Part shown: positions 8,701 through 17,153 of the stretch, piece by piece
How positions within the stretch are numbered: position 1 is the stretch's first letter
How the letters are laid out: every line of letters begins with the position of its first letter
Source: Gaiellasilicea sp033857955
Lineage (GTDB): Bacteria; Actinomycetota; Thermoleophilia; Gaiellales; Gaiellaceae
Direction: 5' to 3'
NCBI GenBank assembly: GCA_033857955.1
Contig: JAWVCW010000006.1
Location: 124,001-188,000 of the forward strand
DNA: 64,000 nt
Translations under genes and position numbers: made by a program
The notes under the pieces: generated by a model
Told to the model about the DNA's origin: nothing
Databases searched by the model: none
The model's input: the letters and a program-made list of their open reading frames with translations, nothing else

Positions 8701-9586
8701 GCTTCACCCAGCCGACGGCCGAGACGAAGGTGTTCTCGAGCACGAGCTGGCTCGGCGCGACCGAGAGGGTCACGTAGCCGGCGGTGCCGGAGGACGCCTT
8801 CCAGACGCCGGTGGCGAGGTCGGTGTAGGTGGCGTCGAGAACCTCCAGGCCGACGGTCGTCTCGTAGTTCGTCGCCTTGGTCGCGGTCAGGCCGGCCGTC
8901 GCGCTTGCCGGCAGCGTCTCGCGGATCTGGCCCTCGCCGCCGCGGTTCGCGGTGAAGGGGCCGTAGGGGCCGCGGACGGCGCCTGCGGCCGTGCGCACGC
9001 GGAGAAAGTAGCGTCCTGCGACGTCCTTCTTCGCCGTGTCGGCTCCGACGTCGTCCTGCTCGTAGAGGTGGCCGCCGAGTGGGATCGGATCGCCGGGGCG
9101 GTACCCGCCGAGACGCTGGTCGGGAGCGATGCTCGCGCCGAGCTGCTGGTAGAAGATCTCCCCGTCGCCGGTCGCCGGGGCGCCGTCGACGGTGACGCGC
9201 AGCGTGATCTTGCCGGGCATCCAGGCGGCGGTGGGAGCGACGTTCCACTGCCACGCGCCGGTCGTCGCCGAGAAGGTGGCCGGCTCGGTGTCGACGACGG
9301 TGCCGTCCTCGGCGATCGCGAGCACTCGCACGACGCTCGTCGTGGCGGCGCCGCTCACCTTCACGCGGCCGAAGCCGCAGTCGAGCTTGTCGAGGTAGGA
9401 GCCTGCGAAGCCGGCGCCGCTACAGGCCGGGCCGCCGGCGACATACTTCGTCACCGTCCACCCGCCGGCGGCGGCGCTCGCGGGAGCGGCGCCTGCGGGG
9501 CCCGTGGCCTGCTGGAGCGCCAGGAGCGTGGTCGCGACTGCTGTCAGCGCGATGAGCGTGCGCAGCCGGAGAGACCGTCGGTTCAA
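5717..9586 (-). CDS. secreted immune inhibitor A-like (M6) metalloprotease with PKD domain
   Basis: A 1289-residue exported protease. The signal peptide (LIALTAVATTLLALQQATG) is followed by beta-rich N-terminal modules and the M6 catalytic domain. The zinc motif HEYGHSLGLPDFY is near residue 705, followed by YGDWNLM. The immune inhibitor A-type region with MAM/LamG-like segments (FIDDVKV) comes next. A PKD domain (about 1205-1288, AWDFDGNGVFD) ends the protein. M6 enzymes digest extracellular proteins. I chose TTG at 9586: AAGGAGG lies 5 nt before it but only about 1 nt before the GTG at 9589. Upstream operator-like repeats suggest regulation. Confidence 0.92.
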   Translation of the reverse strand: MNRRSLRLRTLIALTAVATTLLALQQATGPAGAAPASAAAGGWTVTKYVAGGPACSGAGFAGSYLDKLDCGFGRVKVSGAATTSVVRVLAIAEDGTVVDTEPATFSATTGAWQWNVAPTAAWMPGKITLRVTVDGAPATGDGEIFYQQLGASIAPDQRLGGYRPGDPIPLGGHLYEQDDVGADTAKKDVAGRYFLRVRTAAGAVRGPYGPFTANRGGEGQIRETLPASATAGLTATKATNYETTVGLEVLDATYTDLATGVWKASSGTAGYVTLSVAPSQLVLENTFVSAVGWVKPGETYPFRVFVKNFDWTARSGAVVRIPAVDGVTFTQVTPTAGSGTATIASGGTALTWTVGSVPSRTDAGPGLRALVVEAKADSLAQDQQIVWKNLSTTATLTYTGGTAVTDTSKGPKVIPPKATYDTARYGFRPFPVVPVDYRDRKHDPSRSAERLLSVINSPDVPGSTFNLFQEMSYGQLFPSGAVPSAAIGSADFGVQWKSPHRKARGFDFSLGTPGGACYGATVGKLAGTPAYGERIRNGWYQLPGDTAYYGGDKSSVANVLVPNGAFIDSACGTIAKGVYDAALAADPEIDYSDFDTDKDGVVDFFMMVFVGSGGNGASQVSASPYDNIWPHSSSLEHYFEDPETKQPGYLSDDHLRDNEGRLLYYTNASRGQMTTTATDYPVYVRVGPYNVNPESAIEKASVISHEYGHSLGLPDFYSSPGRGTYGDWNLMATDKSQHMDVYSKQELGWIVPRVLKPGETTVSGWRDSKVNTRRIDWVTPGGQPYTLTGPTVANGEAYTAKLPGRKIISAEKVAATASGSRVWWSQSGNDFGCSPTAGHNLDINLPDLATVPAGTPVTLTFKSYWDIEWDYDYGFVLASTDAGSTYQSFASSKGYTTPGAVNPNDNACQTKYGNGLTGTTQSYLDATFAVDRNPLEGGYPEGGFTADEYDLSSLAGKASVLRFSYATDPGLARPGWFIDDVKVTAGDRVLYDSDFEDGADDARIFNGGCSENLQVAMSCTAGWQYVDAADDAAQDHAYYLELRDRSGFDASGKDQNDRAPIGFFPGLLLTYTDEAAGYGNTGETSTDTPNQSPLDSQPQPGNVTPNLDDAAFSAAVGDSRFSDGGPGGWIDNYVDDQSAYGDDRWHLDFNCLTFDVLAMAGDDVGPETAPGNLTADVRFALGAGCGAFDYGSGADTNVKPTAAAQAKPTSTRVGERVRFDGSGSFDDRDAPTALQYAWDFDGNGVFDAAGRSATHRYNLAGTFAATLRVTDSAGQTDTATISIEVAPKS

Positions 9587-9590
9587 CACT

Positions 9591-9598
9591 TCCTCCTT
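9591..9598 (-). promoter_or_regulatory. Shine-Dalgarno AAGGAGGA deciding the protease start
   Basis: The strong anti-16S match is spaced 5 nt from TTG (9586) but about 1 nt from GTG (9589), favouring the TTG. Confidence 0.65.
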
Positions 9599-9722
9599 GT
9601 TCGGGGGTCCCCGGTCGGCCAGGCACCTATGCGTGGAGCGACCTGCCGCCGGGTGAGTTGTTTGACGCCTCTAAATGCACTGCTGCTGCGCAAAGCAAAC
9701 GTGCAATTGCAAGCGACAAATT

Positions 9723-9770
9723 GACTGATGAATCAGTCGGCTCTTTCGATCCCCGATTGACGAGTCAATC
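9723..9770 (-). promoter_or_regulatory. pair of related palindromic operators upstream of the M6 protease
   Basis: Two perfect inverted repeats are present: GACTGAT-GA-ATCAGTC (9723-9738) and GATTGAC-GA-GTCAATC (9755-9770). Both have 7-bp arms and a GA spacer, and their centres are 32 bp apart, about three helical turns. They lie 135-185 bp upstream of the protease start in the least GC-rich stretch nearby. A dimeric regulator binding cooperatively is inferred. Confidence 0.65.
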
Positions 9771-9772
9771 GC

Positions 9773-9799
9773 CCCGGGCGCCCACCGTCTACGCCCGGG
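9773..9799 (-). terminator. hairpin after the amylopullulanase gene
   Basis: Arms CCCGGGCG and CGCCCGGG enclose an 11-nt loop, starting 10 nt after the stop codon at 9809. It has no clear U-tract. Confidence 0.5.
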
Positions 9800-9808
9800 C
9801 CGCGTTCC

Positions 9809-12800
9809 TCAGTTCCCGCAGGGCGCCACGTTGCGCCAGTTGAGCGCCGCGTCGTCCACGTTCTGCGTGCCGCCGGCTCCGTAGGCGAGCGTCAACTGCC
9901 TGTTGCCGATCTCCCCGCAGGCGCCGTCCTTCTCGACGTACTCCCAGGCGCCGAGCGCGTACTTGTACTCGATCTGCGTGAACTCCTTGCCGGTCAGCGT
10001 GATCCGCCAGTGGGTCGCATCCACCCGCGTGAGCACGACGCCAGCCGGATCCCATTGCGGGAGGCCACCGTCGAGCCGGTCGAGGAAGCCGGCGATGTAG
10101 ACGGAGCGGCCGGTGGCGTCGGTGGCCGCCGGGACCGTCAGGGTGATCGTCAGCGCGACGGTACGCAGCTCCGCTGTCGCGGAGACCGGCGCCGAGTCGG
10201 CCGAGCGGTTGAAGGAGCCGTCGAGCGAGCGCACGACGTAGCGATACGTCGCACTCTGTACGACGGCCGTGTCGGTGTAGCTCGTCCCGGTCACGCGGGC
10301 GATCGTCGAGTACGGCCCCGAGGCCGAGTCGCTGCGGCGGACCTCGTAGCCATACAGCGACGCGTCGCCGCCGACCGGAGTCCACGCGAGCTCGACACCG
10401 GCGGGCGACGCCGTGACGACGTGCAGCCCGGTCGGGACCGCAGGAGCCGTCGCGTCGGCGCTCGCGTTCACGGTCAGGCTGCCGGCGTTGATCGGGCTGT
10501 AGCCGTTCCCGATCCCGTCGAGATCCGCGTACACCCAGTCGCGGCCTCCGGTGGTCGAGTAGCGATAGGCGTAGTCGTAGGCGCCCACCACCTCCGGCAG
10601 CAGCGACGCGACGAACTCGTCGTTCGAGCCCACCTGGGCGTTGAACTCGGCGTCCTCCCAGGTCCAGGTGCTGGACGGTTGCGAGCCGTCCGGCCCGAAG
10701 CCGAGCTGCGCGATCAGCCCCGGCGCGGCCCCGGCCGCGTCGGTCGCGCCGTCGATCCAGACCTGGCCGTAGACCGAGTCCGTGCGGTTCGTGACGCTGA
10801 TCGTGTGCGTGAGCGAGGGCGGCCACTGCGTGTTCGCCCAGCCGATCGTCAGGTGAGGCAGCGCCGACACCTCGTTCGACGGGTCGCTCCGGTTCCCGGC
10901 CGCGTCGACTGCCCGCACGACGTAGTAGGAGGTGCGGGCGTTCTCGGCGCCGCTGTCGACGAAGCTCGTCCCCGTGATCGCTGCTCCGTCGACCTGTACG
11001 AAGCCGCCGCCGGAGAGCGGGCTGCGGTAGACCTCGTAGCCGGCAGCGCCCGCCACTGCGTGCCAGGCGAGCGAGACCTGCGCGTTGCCCTCGGTCGCGG
11101 CGAGGCCCGTTGGCGCCGCGGGTGGGGCGAAGTCGCCCTGCTGGACGAGCACCGCGCCGCTGAGCGGGCCGAGCGTCAGCGTGCCGCCGGTGACGGACGC
11201 CTCGCCGACGAACTTCGCGAGCGTGCCGGCGGCCGGCACCGACGCAGCAGCGCTGCCGACGTTGAGGACGATCGTCGCCTGCTCGGTGCCCGTGCTGCGC
11301 CGAAGCACGACCGTCCCGGCGGCATCGTCGGCCGAGACGACGGCGAACGACCCGGCCGTGAGCGACGGGTGCGCCCGGCGGAGCGTCGCGAGACCGGTGT
11401 AGTGGTCGCGCAGGGTGTTGTCGGGGCTGCCGCCGAGATCGGACCAGGGATACGTGCGCCGGTCGTCCGGGTCGTCGTCCCCGGTCAGACCCACTTCGTC
11501 TCCGTAGTACACCGTCGGAGCTCCCGGGAGCGTGAACTGGAGCAGCGACGCCAGCCGCAGCCGCCGCTTGCCCTCCGCCACGTTGGCGGCGTTCTGCTCC
11601 TTCGCCGCGCGGGTGTCCGCACCGGGCGTCAGCGTCCAGAGCGCCCGCTCGGTGTCGTGGCTGTCGATCAGGTTCATCGCCGAGTAGAACGCGGCGTCGG
11701 GGAAGTCCTCCCGGATCGATGCCAGCCGCGAAGCGAACTCCGACGGCGCGAGCTTGCGGCCGCTGTCGCCGAAGCCCTTGGGATCGAACGGGTTCGGGGA
11801 CAGGAGCCCGATCAGGGCGTCCCGCAACCGGTAGTTCATCGTCGTGTCGAACTGGTCGCCGCGGAGCGCCCGGAGCAGCGCGGTGTCCTTCTGCCACGTC
11901 TCCGAGATCGTCACGACATTCGGGTTGAGCGACTTGACGACGTCGCGGAACGCCTGCCAGTACCCGTCCGGGAAGGACGCGTCGCCGGAGACGTCCATCC
12001 GCCAGCCGCCCGCTCCCAGCAGCAGCCAGCGCCGGGTGATCGAGAGCGGGTTCTTGACGAAGTAGTTCTGGACGGCCGGGTTGGTCTTGAGCAGGACCGG
12101 GATCGAGTCGAACCCGAACCAGCCCTCGTAGTCGGCCGCGCCGCAGGGGACGTTCGCGTTCCTGAACGTGAACCAGTTCCGGTACGGAGACGAGAGCGAC
12201 TCGCAGGCGCCCAACGTCGAAGAGCGCCTGTAGCGGTCGAAGAACGGGCTGTCCGAGGACATGTGGTTGAAGACGCCGTCGAGGATGACGCGGATCCCTC
12301 GCAGCCGTGCCTCGACGACGAGCTTCACGTACTCCTCGAGGTCGCCGAGCGCGGGGTCGATCTTGGTGTAGTCCGCCGTGTCGTACCGGTGGTTCGAGCG
12401 GGCCCAGAAGATCGGGTTGAAGTAGATCGCGGTCACCCCGAGCTGCTGCAGGTAGGCGAGCTTCTGGCGGACGCCCTTCAGATCGCCGCCGAAGTAGTCG
12501 CGGCCGCGCGGGCTCTCCGCGCACGCGGCCCCGGAATAGTTCCTGCAGTACCCCTCGGGAAGCGCGTTCCACGCCTTCGTGATCACCGGCTCGTCGTAGC
12601 GAGCGTCGCCGGCGCGCGGATCGTTCTTCCGGTCTCCGTTGCGGAAGCGGTCCGGGAAGATCTGGTAGATGAACGCCTTGCTCGCCCACGCCGGCGCGAC
12701 GAAGCCCGGCTTGTAGACGGTCAGCGCGTAGCTCCAGTCGACCGGGTCGTCGCTGGTGCGGCCGAGACCGCCGTCGAGCGCGGCCGTGTTGTCTCCGTAG

Positions 12801-13828
12801 TAATCGGTGTCGGCTCCATCCGAGACGACGAAGCGGTACCAGAGGTTGTTCGGCTGCGCATTCGGCAGCGTCACCGCGTAGAAGTCGCAACTCCTGGACG
12901 TCCCGTCGTAGCACGACACGTCCTCGGCGGCGAGCGCCATCGGCACGATCCGCTGCGCGGCCGCGTTCACGTCGAAGATCCGGGCGCTCGCCGACGTGAC
13001 GTCGCCGTGGTAGGTGCGGAGCCGCAGGGTCACGGGCGTCCCGGCCGGCACGGCTCCGCTCGGCGTGCGGTAGAGCGGATCGCGGGAGTCGTGCCGGAGG
13101 CCGTCCCACTCGACGTTGCCGTCGTGGCGCGGTCCGGCGGCGACGACCGAGATCGTGAGCACGTGCGTGGAGCCGACGTACGAGAAGGTGACGGCCGCGC
13201 CGGCCGTGACGGTGAACGGGATGTTGGCGCCTCCCGGCGTGCCGCCGGCACCGTAGTTCTCCTCCCAACCCTCGTCGATCGCCACCTTGGCCTCGTAGCT
13301 CCCGGCCGGGAGCGCGGCGGTCGAGAAGCTGTACGTTCCGTCGCCGTCCGCATCCTGGAGCCAGGAGCGGAGGCAGCCCGGATCCCAGTCCCCGGGACAG
13401 CCCAGCTCGGACTGGAAGCTGCCGGGCGCCACGGCGATCGTCGACGTGACGTTGTCCGTGATCCAGTGGCTCGCGTGGTCGTAGTAGAACGTGACGTTCC
13501 GGGCTGCGGGGATCGAGAGCGCGATGTTCGCTCCGCCCACCGCCGCGTTCGCGCCGTAGTTCTCGTCCCAGCCGCCGTTGAGCGGGGCCTTGTACTCCCA
13601 GGAGCCCGCGGGCACGGAGAAGGAGCGCTGCCACACGTCGTCAGCGGCGTCGAAGGCGAGCTGGGTCGCCGTGCAGCCCGGATCCCAGTCGCCGGGGCAG
13701 CCGAGCTCCGACTGGAGGCTGCCGGCGACCGTCACCGCTGTCGGAGCGGGCGTGTGCGCGCCGGGCGCGCCGCTCGCAAGCAGCAGCACGATTGCAGTCG
13801 CGGCGACGATGACTCTCGAAGCTCTCAT
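9809..13828 (-). CDS. secreted amylopullulanase-type GH13 glycosidase with starch-binding modules
   Basis: 1339 residues with a signal peptide. Two tandem X25/BaPul-type modules follow (each with SELGCPGDWDPGC), then a GH13 N-terminal domain and the GH13 barrel. Catalytic residues are intact: nucleophile Asp612 (GGWRMDVSGD), acid/base Glu643 (TISETW) and stabiliser Asp in NLIDSHDTERA. Fibronectin type III-like repeats and a C-terminal CBM20-like domain complete it. It should cleave alpha-1,4 and/or alpha-1,6 bonds of starch or pullulan outside the cell. An AGGAG-type site precedes the ATG. It is the last gene of the maltodextrin locus, 9 nt after the alpha-amylase stop. Confidence 0.9.
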   Translation of the reverse strand: MRASRVIVAATAIVLLLASGAPGAHTPAPTAVTVAGSLQSELGCPGDWDPGCTATQLAFDAADDVWQRSFSVPAGSWEYKAPLNGGWDENYGANAAVGGANIALSIPAARNVTFYYDHASHWITDNVTSTIAVAPGSFQSELGCPGDWDPGCLRSWLQDADGDGTYSFSTAALPAGSYEAKVAIDEGWEENYGAGGTPGGANIPFTVTAGAAVTFSYVGSTHVLTISVVAAGPRHDGNVEWDGLRHDSRDPLYRTPSGAVPAGTPVTLRLRTYHGDVTSASARIFDVNAAAQRIVPMALAAEDVSCYDGTSRSCDFYAVTLPNAQPNNLWYRFVVSDGADTDYYGDNTAALDGGLGRTSDDPVDWSYALTVYKPGFVAPAWASKAFIYQIFPDRFRNGDRKNDPRAGDARYDEPVITKAWNALPEGYCRNYSGAACAESPRGRDYFGGDLKGVRQKLAYLQQLGVTAIYFNPIFWARSNHRYDTADYTKIDPALGDLEEYVKLVVEARLRGIRVILDGVFNHMSSDSPFFDRYRRSSTLGACESLSSPYRNWFTFRNANVPCGAADYEGWFGFDSIPVLLKTNPAVQNYFVKNPLSITRRWLLLGAGGWRMDVSGDASFPDGYWQAFRDVVKSLNPNVVTISETWQKDTALLRALRGDQFDTTMNYRLRDALIGLLSPNPFDPKGFGDSGRKLAPSEFASRLASIREDFPDAAFYSAMNLIDSHDTERALWTLTPGADTRAAKEQNAANVAEGKRRLRLASLLQFTLPGAPTVYYGDEVGLTGDDDPDDRRTYPWSDLGGSPDNTLRDHYTGLATLRRAHPSLTAGSFAVVSADDAAGTVVLRRSTGTEQATIVLNVGSAAASVPAAGTLAKFVGEASVTGGTLTLGPLSGAVLVQQGDFAPPAAPTGLAATEGNAQVSLAWHAVAGAAGYEVYRSPLSGGGFVQVDGAAITGTSFVDSGAENARTSYYVVRAVDAAGNRSDPSNEVSALPHLTIGWANTQWPPSLTHTISVTNRTDSVYGQVWIDGATDAAGAAPGLIAQLGFGPDGSQPSSTWTWEDAEFNAQVGSNDEFVASLLPEVVGAYDYAYRYSTTGGRDWVYADLDGIGNGYSPINAGSLTVNASADATAPAVPTGLHVVTASPAGVELAWTPVGGDASLYGYEVRRSDSASGPYSTIARVTGTSYTDTAVVQSATYRYVVRSLDGSFNRSADSAPVSATAELRTVALTITLTVPAATDATGRSVYIAGFLDRLDGGLPQWDPAGVVLTRVDATHWRITLTGKEFTQIEYKYALGAWEYVEKDGACGEIGNRQLTLAYGAGGTQNVDDAALNWRNVAPCGN

Positions 13829-13837
13829 GATCTCTCC

Positions 13838-15985
13838 TCAGCGGCGGACGATGGTCGGGACGACAGGTGAGACCGCGGTCGTGCCGTTCGGGGCACGCGC
13901 GATCGCAACGAGGTAGACGGTCTCCTTGCGGCGGTAGGCCTTCGGGTCGAGGAACGCGCGGTACGGCGGCGAGTCGTCCACCGCCAGCCTGCGCCAGCCA
14001 CCCTTCGCACGGCGAACGGCGAAGGCGATGCTGACGATCTTGGAGGAGCCCGAAGTCGCGCCGACGCGCAGCAGCTCCGTGAGGTCGTCGGCGCTCGCCG
14101 TCAGCGTCGGCGCGACGGGCGCGGTGACGGGAAGCTGCGACTCGGCCCGCAGGAGCAGCGCTCCGGTCGGCGGGATCGAGAGCACGAGCCCACCAGCCGC
14201 GTCGCTCTTCGAGTCCACGCCGAGCAGCCCCTTCCACTTCGCCGAACGGGTCGACGTCGGCACCACCACCCGCGCGGTCGTGGTCCCCGAGTTGAACGCC
14301 GCGACGTACTCGCGACGCGCGGCCGTGTCGACTCTGCTGACCGCGAGGACGCCGCCGGTTGCCAGCCGGACGACGGTCGAGCCCGTGGAGAGCGCCGGGT
14401 GCGCCTCGCGCAGAGCGGCGAGCACTTTCAGCTGGTCTGCGATCGGATGCGCGGCGAGCTCGAGCGACGAGCCGGTCCCGATCGGGCCGGATCCGACGCG
14501 CTCGTCCTTCCGCCACCCGGCGACCTGGGTCGGGAAGAGATCCTGCCGCGCCTCCTTGTCCCCGCCGTTGCCGATGATCCCGACCTCGTCGCCGTAGTAG
14601 ACGACGGGTGCGCCGCGGAGGAGGTACATGAGGCTGTAGCCGAGCTGCACGCGCCGCAGCAGCTCGGTGCCGCTCTTGCCGCCGGAGCGGTCCTTGATCA
14701 TTCGGGCGGCACGGCCCATGTCGTGGTTTCCGAGGAACGTCGGCGGCGTGTGCGCGAGGCCGCTCGCGCCCTCGAAGTAGTCGTCGTCGTCGAGCCGCGC
14801 GGCGATTCCCTTCGCGCTCGCGTCGCCGCCCACGAACCGCGTGGCGGCGTCCTGGAAGGGGAAGTCGAGCACGTTCGGGAGCTTCCGCTCGCGGACGAAC
14901 GAGGAGAGCTCGATCGCGTCCGAGACGAACACCTCGCCGAAGAGCTCGAAGTCGCGCACGCCTGCAGCGCGAGCCGCGGCACGGATCTTCGGCACCCACA
15001 CCGAGAAGAAGGCGCGGTCGACATGGCGGGCGGTGTCGATGCGGAAACCGTCGATCTTGTAGCGCTGAATCCAGTCGGCGTAGATCTGTGCGAGCCCGTC
15101 GACGACGGTCGGCTGCTCCGTGAACAGGTCGTCGAGCCCGAAGAAGTCGCCCTGCTCGAAGCACGCCTCGCTGCACGAGTTGAAGTCGATGTCCCCGCGG
15201 TTGTGGTACCGGCGCACGTCGTTCAGCCAGCCGGGCTTCTTGGCGGCGCGGTCAGCCGGAAGGAGATTGGGAACGCGCGGGAAGTTGGCCGCCTTCAGGC
15301 ACGGAAAGAAGCGCCCACCCGCGAACCGAGCCGGGCTGAAGACCTTGCCGCGGCAGTCTCGGTACGGCGCACTCGAGTAGTCCGAGCCGGTCGGGAGGAT
15401 CACGTCCGCGGTGTGGTTGACGACCACGTCGAGGTAGACCTTCAACCCGAGCCGGTGCGCGCAGGCGGCAAAGTCGGCGAAGTCCTTCTCGCTGCCGAGG
15501 TGCGGGTCGACCGAGGTGAAGTCGCGGATCCAGTAGCCATGATACGCGGCGCTCGATCCCTGGACGGCCTTCTGGCCGAACGGCGGCGTCACCCAGACGG
15601 CGGTGAACCCCAGTGCCTTGATGCGCGCCAGACCGGTGCCGGTCGTGCAGCCGCCCGTGAGCCCGCGGAAGTCGCCGCCGTGGAACCAGCCCGTGTCGGC
15701 TGGGTCGTAGCCTGTCACCGCCCGCACCCCTGAGCGCCCCCCGCGGTCGTTCGTCGTGTCCCCGTTCGCGTAGCGGTCGGTCATGACGAAGTAGATCCGC
15801 TGGGACGCGATCGAACTGCGCGTGGGCGGCTTCGCGAGCACGGCGAGCGCCGCCCCGGACGGTGGCGCCGGGGCGGTGAGCTTGTGTTTCTGAAACACAA
15901 GGTCTGTTGCGGCGCTCGTGGCCGCCGCCGCGATCAGCGCCGCCGCGAGGGCTCCTGCGAGGGCCGCTCTACCGCAGCGGTTCAC
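13838..15985 (-). CDS. secreted alpha-amylase, GH13
   Basis: 715 residues. A signal peptide (ALAGALAAALIAAAATSAA) is followed by a GH13 barrel starting RIYFVMTDRYANGD. Conserved regions are DVVVNHTADV, nucleophile Asp317 in GFRIDTARH, acid/base Glu351 in ELFGEVFV, and FLGNHDMGR. A C-terminal beta domain and an extra Ig-like domain follow. It should hydrolyse starch extracellularly. I chose GTG at 15985, with AGGAG a few nt before it, which overlaps the malK end by 17 nt. The longer ATG frame adds 12 residues and would spoil the signal peptide. Confidence 0.92.
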   Translation of the reverse strand: MNRCGRAALAGALAAALIAAAATSAATDLVFQKHKLTAPAPPSGAALAVLAKPPTRSSIASQRIYFVMTDRYANGDTTNDRGGRSGVRAVTGYDPADTGWFHGGDFRGLTGGCTTGTGLARIKALGFTAVWVTPPFGQKAVQGSSAAYHGYWIRDFTSVDPHLGSEKDFADFAACAHRLGLKVYLDVVVNHTADVILPTGSDYSSAPYRDCRGKVFSPARFAGGRFFPCLKAANFPRVPNLLPADRAAKKPGWLNDVRRYHNRGDIDFNSCSEACFEQGDFFGLDDLFTEQPTVVDGLAQIYADWIQRYKIDGFRIDTARHVDRAFFSVWVPKIRAAARAAGVRDFELFGEVFVSDAIELSSFVRERKLPNVLDFPFQDAATRFVGGDASAKGIAARLDDDDYFEGASGLAHTPPTFLGNHDMGRAARMIKDRSGGKSGTELLRRVQLGYSLMYLLRGAPVVYYGDEVGIIGNGGDKEARQDLFPTQVAGWRKDERVGSGPIGTGSSLELAAHPIADQLKVLAALREAHPALSTGSTVVRLATGGVLAVSRVDTAARREYVAAFNSGTTTARVVVPTSTRSAKWKGLLGVDSKSDAAGGLVLSIPPTGALLLRAESQLPVTAPVAPTLTASADDLTELLRVGATSGSSKIVSIAFAVRRAKGGWRRLAVDDSPPYRAFLDPKAYRRKETVYLVAIARAPNGTTAVSPVVPTIVRR

Positions 15986-17153
15986 CCGACTCCTGGTCGA
16001 ACGCGTGCAGCTTGGCCGCATCGACCGCGATCGGGACGTCGGTGTCGATCTCCAGGCCGTAGGCCGACTCGGCCGGGACGGACGCCACGAAGTTGGGCCG
16101 CGCCGCGGTCACACCCTGTCCGTCCATCTCGTCGTCGGTCTCCTCGTCGACTCCCTCCGGCCGGATCGCCATGGCGTCGATGCGGAAGTACGCGATCGAC
16201 TCCGAGCCGAGCACTTCGACGAGCTCGAGCCGAGCCGTCAGGGTGGGCAGGTCGGGGCGATCCCGCGCGAGATGGAGATCGCCCGCGCGCAGGCCGACGA
16301 CGACTCGCCGCCCGCCGGCGCCGCGGAGCGCCGGATAGCGCTTCAACGCCGCGTCGGGAGCCGGCAGCCGCTGGCCGCCGATCACGAGCGACACGTCGTC
16401 GCCGTCGACGGACACGTCCGCCTCGATCAGGTTCATCGGGGGAGTGCCGATGAAGCCGGCGACGAAGAGGTTGGCGGGCTGGTCGTAGAGCCGCTGCGGC
16501 GTGTCGACCTGCTGCAGGAGGCCCTGGTTCATCACGGCCACGCGGTCGCCCATGGTCATCGCCTCCACCTGGTCGTGCGTGACGTAGACGGTTGTCGTGC
16601 CGAGGTCGCGCTGCAGCTTCGAGATGTCGGCGCGCATCTGCACGCGGAGCTTGGCGTCGAGGTTCGACAGCGGCTCGTCCATCAGGAAGACCTGCGGGTG
16701 GCGCACGATTGCCCTGCCCATCGCGACGCGCTGCCGCTGGCCGCCCGAGAGTTGCTTCGGCCGCCGGTCGAGATACGGCGTCAGGTCGAGCATCTTCGCC
16801 GCCCACGCCACACGCTCCGAGATCACGTCCTTGTTCGTCTTGCGCAGGCGTAGCCCGAACGCGATGTTCTCGGCCACCGAGAGGTGCGGGTAGAGCGCGT
16901 AGCTCTGGAAGACCATCGCGATGTCGCGCTCCTTCGGCGTCAGGTCGTTCACGACCCGGCCGCCGATCGAGAGCGTGCCGTCGGAGATCTCCTCGAGCCC
17001 CGCGACCATGCGCAGCGCCGTCGTCTTGCCGCACCCGGACGGGCCGACGAGGACGAGGAACTCGCCGTCGGCGATCTCGAGCGACAGGTCCTGGACGGCG
17101 CGGACGCCGTTCTCGTAGACCTTTTCGATCCCGTCGAACAGGACGTCAGCCAT
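15969..17153 (-). CDS. malK: maltodextrin ABC transporter ATP-binding protein
   Basis: 394 residues. Walker A GPSGCGKT is at 37-44, signature LSGGQ at 135-139 and Walker B FLMDE at 156-160. A C-terminal OB-fold (TOBE/MalK-type) domain starts near residue 240 (FIGTPPMNLIEA). It powers sugar uptake by the MalEFG complex at the membrane. Actinobacteria often use one shared MsmK-type ATPase encoded elsewhere, so having it in the operon is notable. The ATG overlaps the end of the upstream GH13 gene by 8 nt, implying coupled translation. Confidence 0.95.
   Translation of the reverse strand: MADVLFDGIEKVYENGVRAVQDLSLEIADGEFLVLVGPSGCGKTTALRMVAGLEEISDGTLSIGGRVVNDLTPKERDIAMVFQSYALYPHLSVAENIAFGLRLRKTNKDVISERVAWAAKMLDLTPYLDRRPKQLSGGQRQRVAMGRAIVRHPQVFLMDEPLSNLDAKLRVQMRADISKLQRDLGTTTVYVTHDQVEAMTMGDRVAVMNQGLLQQVDTPQRLYDQPANLFVAGFIGTPPMNLIEADVSVDGDDVSLVIGGQRLPAPDAALKRYPALRGAGGRRVVVGLRAGDLHLARDRPDLPTLTARLELVEVLGSESIAYFRIDAMAIRPEGVDEETDDEMDGQGVTAARPNFVASVPAESAYGLEIDTDVPIAVDAAKLHAFDQESGEPLR

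Noticed and set aside
5675..9724. Open frame of 1349 codons on the plus strand opposite the M6 protease, and similar ones at 10010-13870 and 57615-61841
   Set aside because: They are antisense shadows produced by high third-position GC. Their translations are Arg/Ala/Val-rich without domain motifs, while the opposite frames encode recognisable proteins.
15986..16021. ATG start at 16021 for the alpha-amylase
   Set aside because: It adds 12 Arg/Ser-rich residues ahead of the signal peptide. GTG 15985 has an AGGAG site and a normal signal peptide start.
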